Positions 1 to 5,473 of a stretch of DNA of 15,831 nt are shown in pieces. Numbering within the stretch: position 1 is the stretch's first letter; each line of letters starts with the position of its first letter. The stretch comes from an uncultured Eubacteriales bacterium (GTDB lineage Bacteria > Bacillota_A > Clostridia > Oscillospirales > Oscillospiraceae), in the NCBI GenBank assembly GCA_949742895.1, contig CATJRT010000425.1:1-15831 (forward strand), in the 5' to 3' direction. Made by a program: the position numbers and the translations under genes. Under the pieces are notes generated by a model. That model saw only the letters and a program-made list of their open reading frames with translations. It ran no database searches and was not told where the DNA came from.

Positions 1-140
1 CAGCTTCCTTCATGCGTACCTTACAACATTGCTCTGATAAGGTCTCCACTTTCTTTCAACATAGCCAGATTTCCTATGTTCTAATTCGGGAGTAATATCT
101 CCCACCCCGCCATTTTTGTCAAAAGATTTTAAACGGGCTC
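1..140. other. Non-coding left edge, possible gene remnant
   Basis: No complete gene is seen here. On the minus strand an open frame runs to a TGA at 10-12, and its last ~38 codons lie beyond the stop of the DUF3169 gene. They read as plausible protein (ending in RKWRPYQSNVVRYA) and are visibly more AT-rich than the neighbouring genes. An inverted repeat, AACATAG (58-64) and CTATGTT (74-80), lies inside, and a 5-bp dyad GGGAG/CTCCC lies near 89-104. This could be the tail of a decayed mobile or accessory gene, or chance. No start codon or ribosome site supports a live gene. Confidence 0.3.
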
Positions 141-941
141 TTAAACCTTCCTGCCGGGCTGGCCCAGCTTCAGCGACCAGTAGGCATACACCGACTGGCT
201 CACCCCCCAAACGATGCACACCGTCATGGCAGGCAGAAAGCCCCAGCTAAAAAACATCCCGCCCAAGCCCAGCACTGCCCACAGCACCAGACAGGTGAAG
301 GTGACCGCTTGGTACGCCTTCAGGGCGCACTGGCCGATGACGGCCCGTTCCGCCTCGTCGCAGCTTTCGAACCACGTTTTCTGGAACTTGGTATCGTACA
401 CTGAGCCGTGCTTTTCCGGGTTCATCTGCTTGGTGGCGTCCACGATTTTCTGCTGGAGCACTGTGCTGAGGTACAGCGTCACCATAAACGCGATCAAACC
501 GCCGAAGAACTTCACTGGAGCCATCCGCATGGGATTGCCCGCCATCTCCAAAAAGCCGGAGAACTGGGCTGCGGCCAGGAAGAAGTCCAGGATGGTGACC
601 ATGGAGGTGACCCACAAGCATACCGCCAGCTTGATCTCAATCATGCCGCTGACGGCCTCGTCCTCCCCGTCCCAAGCGGTAAGCTGCTTTTTTGCGTTGA
701 AATAGATGGGCAGGCACACTGCCAGCTCTGCGATGGGCAGGGCCACCAGCATCCATGGGACGACCTGGATGGTGAAAAACTGCCCTGCGGCGGCAAGCGT
801 GTCTGCGAGATGTTCAAAGCCAACCGTCACCAGGACGACGCCCAGGATAGCGCCCACGACGGGAGCCGCTATGACGATCGGGATGAATTTGCGCAGGGCG
901 CGTTTATTTTCCTGCCGAATCGGATCGTTACTGTTTTTCAT
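141..941 (-). CDS. DUF3169 family integral membrane protein
   Basis: A 266-residue polytopic membrane protein of unknown biochemical role. About six hydrophobic segments are visible, near residues 19-41, 59-81, 104-126, 143-163, 212-232 and 236-256. Between the fourth and fifth is a soluble loop with NPEKHGSVYDTKF and SCDEAERA (about 174-199), which I recognise as typical of the DUF3169 family. The start is set by GAGGAGGAG a few bases upstream. This site and the ATG lie inside the 3' end of the repressor gene (14-bp overlap), so translation is probably coupled. It is the last gene of the operon that starts at the promoter at 1426-1454. Family members often sit beside small Xre regulators, which suggests a regulated membrane stress or immunity role, but that is inference. 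Confidence 0.85.
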   Translation of the reverse strand: MKNSNDPIRQENKRALRKFIPIVIAAPVVGAILGVVLVTVGFEHLADTLAAAGQFFTIQVVPWMLVALPIAELAVCLPIYFNAKKQLTAWDGEDEAVSGMIEIKLAVCLWVTSMVTILDFFLAAAQFSGFLEMAGNPMRMAPVKFFGGLIAFMVTLYLSTVLQQKIVDATKQMNPEKHGSVYDTKFQKTWFESCDEAERAVIGQCALKAYQAVTFTCLVLWAVLGLGGMFFSWGFLPAMTVCIVWGVSQSVYAYWSLKLGQPGRKV

Positions 942-1143
942 TGTTCTCCTCCTCCAGAATGAAAATGTCCTCCACCGCTACCCCGCAGATCTTCGCCAGG
1001 GTGAGGGCCAGCGTCACCGAGGGGGAGTAGTCCCCCCGCTCGATGAGGCTGATGGTCTGCCGGGACACCCCGGCCATCCGCCCAAGCTCCTGCTGGTTCA
1101 CCCCCAGGGCGGCGCGGCGTTCCTTCAAACGGTTTTTCAGCAT
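928..1143 (-). CDS. Xre-family transcriptional regulator (71 aa)
   Basis: A one-domain DNA-binding protein of the Cro/CI (HTH_3) type. The helix-turn-helix covers about residues 16-36, with QQELGRMAGVSRQTISLIERG as turn and recognition helix, followed by the usual SPSVTLALTLAKICGVAVEDIF dimer-interface half. There is no sensor or ligand domain, so it probably acts as a constitutive or partner-controlled repressor. ATG at 1143 is chosen; a GTG directly before it at 1146 is also possible, as AGGAGG lies 7-10 bases upstream. It sits between the 62-aa membrane peptide (gap about 15 bp) and the DUF3169 gene (14-bp overlap). The three identical inverted repeats at 1361-1421 are the obvious candidate sites for autoregulation, which is inference. 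Confidence 0.9.
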   Translation of the reverse strand: MLKNRLKERRAALGVNQQELGRMAGVSRQTISLIERGDYSPSVTLALTLAKICGVAVEDIFILEEENNEKQ

Positions 1144-1158
1144 CACCGCGTCCCCTCC

Positions 1159-1347
1159 TCACTCCTGCGGCGTCTCTTCGGAGAAAAGCCGTTCGCAGGA
1201 GCTTTGAAACCACCCCTTATGCTCTCCGGCCATGCGCTGGGGGGCCTCCCGTATACCGTTGCGCACCGCCCACTTGATCACAAAATACAGCGCGGTCAGC
1301 ACAATGAGGGCCGTACCGCCGCTGATCCCCAGCTCGCTCCAGATCAT
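1159..1347 (-). CDS. Small single-pass membrane peptide (62 aa)
   Basis: A 62-residue protein with one clear membrane segment (about residues 10-27, ISGGTALIVLTALYFVIKW) followed by a basic, then mixed hydrophilic tail. The positive residues after the membrane segment suggest an outside N terminus and cytoplasmic tail. AGGAGG lies 8 bases upstream of the ATG. It is the first gene after the promoter at 1426-1454 and is followed by the Xre regulator and the DUF3169 gene. I do not recognise a family. A short membrane peptide next to a small repressor could be a sensor, a partner subunit of the DUF3169 protein, or a toxin-like peptide. Nothing in the sequence decides between these. Confidence 0.7.
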   Translation of the reverse strand: MIWSELGISGGTALIVLTALYFVIKWAVRNGIREAPQRMAGEHKGWFQSSCERLFSEETPQE

Positions 1348-1360
1348 AGTCCATTCCTCC

Positions 1361-1421
1361 TGACAGTTTTTTTTGTCGGTTTGACAATTTAATTTGTCTC
1401 TTTGACAACTATAATTGTCAA
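1361..1421. promoter_or_regulatory. Three tandem operators, 21-bp period
   Basis: Three copies of GACAA-N6-TTGTC lie in a row: 1362-1377 (left arm GACAG), 1383-1398 and 1404-1419. Their centres are exactly 21 bp apart (1369.5, 1390.5, 1411.5), i.e. two helical turns, so a dimer on each copy would sit on the same DNA face. The rightmost copy extends to TTGACAA-N6-TTGTCAA (1402-1421) and covers the expected transcription start of the minus-strand promoter. The leftmost copy touches the ribosome site of the 62-aa gene. This fits cooperative binding by the Xre regulator encoded just downstream. Confidence 0.75.
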
Positions 1422-1425
1422 CTAT

Positions 1426-1454
1426 AGGATACCACGTTTTCTCTTGCCTGTCAA
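1426..1454 (-). promoter_or_regulatory. Sigma-A promoter of the DUF3169 operon
   Basis: Read on the minus strand: TTGACA (1454-1449), a 17-bp spacer and TATCCT (1431-1426). The -35 box is perfect and the -10 box matches four of six bases. The start site would fall near 1419, inside the first of the three operators. No competing promoter is seen between here and the first gene at 1347. Confidence 0.75.
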
Positions 1455-1499
1455 GGGTATTGCGGAAATTTTTCAGAGTTGTTAAATTTTACCCGGGGC

Positions 1500-1528
1500 T
1501 TGTCAAAAACCGTCGAATTATGTAAAAT
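1500..1528 (+). promoter_or_regulatory. Sigma-A promoter of the SLH-GH25 gene
   Basis: TTGTCA (1500-1505), a 17-bp spacer and TAAAAT (1523-1528). Both boxes match five of six consensus bases. The start site would fall near 1535, giving a leader of about 43 bases before the ATG at 1578. It is divergent from the DUF3169 operon promoter, with 45 bp between the two -35 boxes. Confidence 0.75.
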
Positions 1529-1577
1529 AGAGGACACGATATTACCCACCCAACGGAAAAACGGAAAAGGAGAACCT

Positions 1578-3134
1578 ATGAAAAAACGTATCGCCATCCT
1601 CTTCATGGCCGTCCTGCTGGCGGTCACCGCTGCGCCCGCCGCTTGTGCAAGTGTCGGCGAAGGCGTCCAAAGCCCCTACATCGACGTGGCTGAGCACCAG
1701 TGGTACTACCCCTATGTCATGGAGTTGAGCAGCCAGGGGGTTATCGACGGCTACGGAGACGGGACCTTCCGCCCCAAGGAGAGCGTCACCTGGGGACAGG
1801 CGTTCAAGCTGCTGCTCCTGTCCACCGGCGCACAGGAGCCTGAGCCGGTGGAGGGGGAGCACTGGGCGTATCCCTACATAGAGCTGGCTCTGGACGAGCA
1901 GCTCGTCTATTCCTTCAACGAGCGCTACCTGGATGCGGTCCCCACCCGGCTGGAGGTGGCCCGGATGACCGCCCGGGCCCTGGACCTCACTGACATCTCC
2001 GGCGAAAGCCCCTACGCGGACTGCGTGGACGGCTATGTGGTGGAGCTGTATGAGAAGGGGATCATGGAGGGGGTCGTGGGGGCTGACGGCGTGCGCCGCT
2101 TCCTGCCCAGCCAGCCCATCGACCGCAAGGAGATGGCCGCCATCGTCTGGCGTGTGCGGAACACCGATGTGACCCAGGGGATGTTCCGATACAGCAACTA
2201 CTGGCTGGATGTGCTGGAGGACGTGCCTGCATCGCCCTTCACCAGGGAGCAGTTCAGCCGGGGCGCGGACGGCCGGGTGAGCTATTCCGGAGGCTGGTTC
2301 GCCCATGGCATCGACGTGTCCGGTCATAAGCGGGACATTGACTGGCAGGCCGTGGCAGCGGACGGCATCGACTTCGCCATCATCCGGGCGGGCAACCGTT
2401 TTTATGGGAAGAACGGCAGCGGCGCGGTGGCCCGGGATTCGTATTTTGACCGCAATATGCAGGGGGCCATCGACGCGGGGATCCCGGTGGGGGCCTACTT
2501 CTTCTCCAACGCCATCACCATAGAGGAGGCGCTGGAGGAGGCGGATCTGCTGCTGTCCATGCTGGAGCCGTACCGGGAGCACGTGACCTACCCCGTGGTG
2601 TGTGACTGGGAGTTTTTGGGCGGGAAGGAGTCCCGCGCCTACGGTGTGGACGCCCGGACCATCACCGCGTGTATTGCCGCCTTCTGCAACCGGGTGGAGG
2701 AGGCGGGCTATACCCCCATGGTCTACTTCAACGACTATTGCGGCTATATCAAGATGGATCTGAGCAAGCTGACCCAATATCAGTTCTGGTATGCGCGGTA
2801 TGCCTCCGCTCCGGAGAGCATCTATGATTTCCAGATGTGGCAGTATTCCAGCAGCGGCAAGGTGGCGGGGATCAGCTCCGATGTGGACATGAATATCTGC
2901 TTTGTGCCTTATGCCAGCTCCGCGCCCGTGCAGCCTGTGGAATCGGAGGCTGTGGAATCCGAGCCTGCGGAAACAGAGCCTGCGGAAACAGAGCCTGCGG
3001 AAACAGAGCTGGACGTATCGGAACCTGTGGAGTCCGGGCGCGTGGAACTGGAGCCGGCTGAGCCTGGCCTGACGCAGCCCACAACGCCTCCGGCGGAGCC
3101 TGGGCCGGTAGAGCCGACCCAGGTTCCGATGTGA
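1578..3134 (+). CDS. SLH-domain GH25 lysozyme, secreted
   Basis: A 518-residue exported cell-wall hydrolase. Residues 1-24 form a signal peptide (MKKR start, hydrophobic core, likely cleavage ACA/S). About 33-190 hold two to three S-layer-homology repeats (SPYIDVAEHQWYYPYV, GVIDGYGDGTFRP, then SPYADCVDGYV...GIMEG), which normally bind pyruvylated wall polymer. About 240-440 is a glycoside hydrolase family 25 (muramidase) domain: HGIDVSGH with D246, the acidic pair D343/E345 in CDWEF, and DVDMN at 435-439. These are the expected catalytic-site positions. The tail after ~450 is rich in Pro and Glu with tandem EPAET repeats. ATG 1578 is chosen because AAAGGAGA lies 4-5 bases upstream and a signal peptide follows at once; upstream in-frame codons overlap the promoter. 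It likely remodels peptidoglycan while anchored at the surface. Confidence 0.93.
   Translation: MKKRIAILFMAVLLAVTAAPAACASVGEGVQSPYIDVAEHQWYYPYVMELSSQGVIDGYGDGTFRPKESVTWGQAFKLLLLSTGAQEPEPVEGEHWAYPYIELALDEQLVYSFNERYLDAVPTRLEVARMTARALDLTDISGESPYADCVDGYVVELYEKGIMEGVVGADGVRRFLPSQPIDRKEMAAIVWRVRNTDVTQGMFRYSNYWLDVLEDVPASPFTREQFSRGADGRVSYSGGWFAHGIDVSGHKRDIDWQAVAADGIDFAIIRAGNRFYGKNGSGAVARDSYFDRNMQGAIDAGIPVGAYFFSNAITIEEALEEADLLLSMLEPYREHVTYPVVCDWEFLGGKESRAYGVDARTITACIAAFCNRVEEAGYTPMVYFNDYCGYIKMDLSKLTQYQFWYARYASAPESIYDFQMWQYSSSGKVAGISSDVDMNICFVPYASSAPVQPVESEAVESEPAETEPAETEPAETELDVSEPVESGRVELEPAEPGLTQPTTPPAEPGPVEPTQVPM
2961..3005 (+). repeat. Three perfect 15-bp tandem repeats
   Basis: GAGCCTGCGGAAACA occurs three times without a mismatch (2961-2975, 2976-2990, 2991-3005), preceded by one diverged copy at 2946-2960. 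In frame it encodes EPAET x3 within the acidic, proline-rich tail of the SLH-GH25 protein. The unit keeps the reading frame, so copy-number change would only alter tail length. Confidence 0.95.
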
Positions 3135-3210
3135 GAAGCTGTGCCAACCGCCGAAATGTGCAGATATCGAGCTGAGGCTATTGGCTCAGCTTCTGATACA
3201 GCAACAATGG

Positions 3211-3245
3211 AACAAGCCCCTCCCCGAAACGGGGAGGGGCTTGTT
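3211..3245. terminator. Bidirectional intrinsic terminator
   Basis: A perfect 15-bp stem, AACAAGCCCCTCCCC (3211-3225) with GGGGAGGGGCTTGTT (3231-3245), closes a five-base loop GAAAC. The outer A and T runs supply a short U tract in both directions. It lies between the convergent SLH-GH25 gene (ends 3134) and the kinase-like gene (ends 3265), so it probably ends both transcripts. A weaker 7-bp dyad, AGCTGAG/CTCAGCT, lies at 3170-3191. Confidence 0.9.
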
Positions 3246-3264
3246 TTATGGCAAACCTTCGGCG

Positions 3265-4185
3265 TTACCCGATGAATTCATGGAGCAGGGACCCGGCGGG
3301 GACAAGGCTGGGGTCGATGGGTTCGAAGCGGTCCAGCGCGGCCACCAGCTCCAGCAGCTCGTGCCTCCGCTGGCTCTCCTTTGGCACCGCCGCCATGAGG
3401 GGCCTGGCATAGCTGGCCATAACGGATACCTCGTAGGCCAGGGAGGAGTCGAACTTGATGTGGGCGGTGTCCTTGTAGGGGGAGATATACAGCTTTTCAC
3501 CCCGGCGCACATTGGCCCACATATCCAGGGTGCTGCTGATGTCGGTGCCCCGAAAGTTGTAGTCCCGTACCGCCCGGCGGGTGAGCCGCAACCAGGTGCG
3601 TTTGAAGATCACATTGTCCCCGCCGTCTACGATGTCGCTCCGGGCGGAAATGTACATCCGGGCGGCATCCGGGTGGCGGCTGGTGAGCTGGGTATTTAAG
3701 GCGTGGATGCCCTCGAAAATGGCCACCTCGTCAGGTCCGAGTTTCAACGGTCTGCCCCGGCTGTCGTTACGCATCTGCCGGGAGAACTCGAACCTGGGGA
3801 CTAAGATCCACTCGCCACGGGTAAGCCGGGCGAAGTGGTCGTCCAGCAGCGCCAGGTCCATCATTTCCGGGGATTCGTAGTCAATGGCTCCGTCCGGCGT
3901 ATGTGGCATATCGGCGGGATCCTTTATGACGAAGTAGTCGTCCATGGACACCGCATGAGTGCGCACGCCCCGGCGCTCCAGCTCCTGGCGGAGCTTTTCC
4001 GCTGTAGTAGTCTTGCCCGAGCCGGAGGGACCGGACAACAGCACCACCGGGCTTTTCTTCATGTTAGCGCAGATTTGACCGGCGGCACGGGCAATCTTGT
4101 CCTGATAGTCCTGGTCGCACTGCGCCATGAAGCCTGCCGGATCCAGGCGAACGGCGTCGTTGATATCAGAAAGCTGGTATGCCAT
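3265..4185 (-). CDS. Uridine kinase-like P-loop kinase
   Basis: A 306-residue cytoplasmic P-loop protein of the phosphoribulokinase/uridine kinase family (PF00485-like). The Walker A motif GPSGSGKT is at residues 52-59, and SMDDYF with D82/D83 follows as the nucleoside/Mg site typical of uridine kinases. VAIFEGIHALN (about 152-162) is the Walker B-like strand. It is longer than ordinary Udk (about 210 aa), with an N-terminal ~45-residue lead and a C-terminal extension, so it matches the long clostridial nucleoside-kinase group better than classical Udk. GGGAGGG lies 6 bases before the ATG. It is the last gene of the eight-gene mnmE operon, 15 bp after the GNAT gene, and is followed by the terminator at 3211-3245. 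The exact substrate is unproven. Confidence 0.85.
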   Translation of the reverse strand: MAYQLSDINDAVRLDPAGFMAQCDQDYQDKIARAAGQICANMKKSPVVLLSGPSGSGKTTTAEKLRQELERRGVRTHAVSMDDYFVIKDPADMPHTPDGAIDYESPEMMDLALLDDHFARLTRGEWILVPRFEFSRQMRNDSRGRPLKLGPDEVAIFEGIHALNTQLTSRHPDAARMYISARSDIVDGGDNVIFKRTWLRLTRRAVRDYNFRGTDISSTLDMWANVRRGEKLYISPYKDTAHIKFDSSLAYEVSVMASYARPLMAAVPKESQRRHELLELVAALDRFEPIDPSLVPAGSLLHEFIG

Positions 4186-4200
4186 AGCGTGCCCTCCCTG

Positions 4201-4833
4201 TTATGCTCCCGCTGGGGCCTGGGTCTCCGCTTTTTCCATGTCCGGGAGAAATAATGCATCATGAACGTCCGCTGTGGCGGAGCCGTGGTAGAGCTCGTCC
4301 AGCAGCCGCTCCATCTGCACGTCGCAGGGCTCCGCCGCCGCGTGATGGGGGTCAGGCTCCTCCGCTTCCACGCAGCCCAGGGCGCGGTAGGCAGCGATAA
4401 CCTCCTGGGCCGAGTGGGCGGAGATATACAGCCGTTCCGCGCCCATTCCACGGGCGGTTCCACAGGATATGCGGAACAGTTTTTTGCCGATGCCCCGGCC
4501 CCGGAATGGCTCCGAGACGTAGAACAGGGACAGGTCGGCGTATTGCTTCCGGCTTCCCAGCCGCTGTCCGGCGACGGCGGCAAAGCCCACCACCGACCCG
4601 CCGGAGAAAGCTCCGAAGGCCGCGCCGCCGTCACGGAGCGTGGTCAGGATCTCCAAGGCGAACTGGTGGCGCTCCTCCAGCGTCCAGTCATCAATGTACT
4701 CCGCCGGGCACAGGACCAGCGCGCCGTCCACCCTGCGCCAGCACCGGGTGACGTGCTGGCGGCGGATGAATCCGTCCAGCGAGCGGGGGGTGAACTGCTC
4801 CGCCGTCAGCGGGGCGTATGTGACCCCGTCCAT
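4201..4833 (-). CDS. GNAT family N-acetyltransferase
   Basis: A 210-residue protein with a central acetyl-CoA-binding GNAT fold. A beta strand YADLSLFYVSEPF (98-110) runs into the signature RGRGIGKKLF (111-120), i.e. the R/Q-x-x-G-x-G/A pyrophosphate loop. AERLYISAHSAQEVIAAYRALGCVEAE (132-158) is the usual C-terminal half of the domain. The first ~50 residues and the last ~45 lie outside the core; the tail (VQMERLLDELYHG) is not one I recognise. The substrate cannot be named. GGAGG sites lie upstream of the ATG, which is 19 bp after the stop of the Tiki-like gene. The family covers small-molecule, antibiotic and protein acetylation, so operon position alone does not reveal its job. Confidence 0.88.
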   Translation of the reverse strand: MDGVTYAPLTAEQFTPRSLDGFIRRQHVTRCWRRVDGALVLCPAEYIDDWTLEERHQFALEILTTLRDGGAAFGAFSGGSVVGFAAVAGQRLGSRKQYADLSLFYVSEPFRGRGIGKKLFRISCGTARGMGAERLYISAHSAQEVIAAYRALGCVEAEEPDPHHAAAEPCDVQMERLLDELYHGSATADVHDALFLPDMEKAETQAPAGA

Positions 4834-4852
4834 TTTGTCCTCTCCTCCTCCC

Positions 4853-5452
4853 TCACAGTGGGAAGCGGATGCTCACACCCTCCAGCTTGCCCAGCTCGTC
4901 CACCAGCCAGTAAATGTGCTCCGCGCCAAACACCACCAGAATGTTCTTACCCGGATTGTCCCTGACCGCTGCCGTGAGGTTTTTCACGATTTCCCGGTTG
5001 CGCTGATTCCAAATAATATCGCTGACCTCGGGGGCATATTTATACTGAAATTCCTGTTTTTTTCTGGCTAAGGCGTTGAGTTCTGGGGAATTGAAGGGAA
5101 TCCCGGCGCTTGCTCCTGCTGCAAAAAAGTTTTGAACAAGTGTCTCAAACTCCTTTTCGGCCTCATCGGGCGCTTCGATGGGGCGTTGAGCCAGCTCGAT
5201 ATCCTCGTCCCGGAAAAAGTCACAGGGTATGAAGGGGATGCTCCGCTCCTTGCAGTAATCAAAGATGTATCTCCGGTACTCGCTGGGGCCCTGGTAGTCC
5301 GTATTCTGCTCATAGTCCAGGCGGCGCACCTCGCCGCACACCACATCGGGGCGGAACGTATCAAACAGCGCGATGGATTTGGAGTCGTCCCAGCCAAATT
5401 TCCGCTGCATTTCATCCCCATGGATGGAGCCAAACAGTGCGATGGTAGTCAT
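4853..5452 (-). CDS. Tiki/TraB-like GxxH protein
   Basis: A 199-residue cytoplasmic protein without signal peptide or membrane segment. Two GxxH motifs frame the chain: GSIH (8-11) at the end of the first strand and GAEH (176-179) after the hydrophobic strand ILVVF. Between them are CGEVRR (39-44, with E41) and NQRNREIVKNL (149-159). This order (GxxH, GE, R-N helix, GxxH near the C terminus) is that of the Tiki/TraB/EreA/ChaN superfamily, whose conserved His/Glu bind metal and which includes the Tiki proteases. I assign it to that superfamily by motif only. GGAGGT lies 8 bases before the ATG. It follows mutL by 21 bp and precedes the GNAT gene by 19 bp. Substrate unknown. Confidence 0.6.
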   Translation of the reverse strand: MTTIALFGSIHGDEMQRKFGWDDSKSIALFDTFRPDVVCGEVRRLDYEQNTDYQGPSEYRRYIFDYCKERSIPFIPCDFFRDEDIELAQRPIEAPDEAEKEFETLVQNFFAAGASAGIPFNSPELNALARKKQEFQYKYAPEVSDIIWNQRNREIVKNLTAAVRDNPGKNILVVFGAEHIYWLVDELGKLEGVSIRFPL

Positions 5453-5473
5453 AATGCTGACCTCCGTTTCGAA

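Noticed and set aside
114..120. TTGACA on the minus strand after the DUF3169 gene as a promoter
   Set aside because: At 17 bp the -10 would be GATATT, a poor match, and no gene with a start codon follows inside the window.
1479..1577. Upstream extension of the SLH-GH25 protein by 33 codons
   Set aside because: It overlaps the promoter at 1500-1528 and lacks a ribosome site; the ATG at 1578 has one and begins a signal peptide.
1542..2777. Minus-strand open frame (about 411 codons) opposite the SLH-GH25 gene
   Set aside because: It is His/Val/Gly-rich antisense sequence, while the plus strand carries clear SLH and GH25 motifs.
2946..3005. Tandem repeats as a CRISPR array
   Set aside because: The unit is 15 bp with no spacers and keeps the reading frame of the SLH-GH25 tail.
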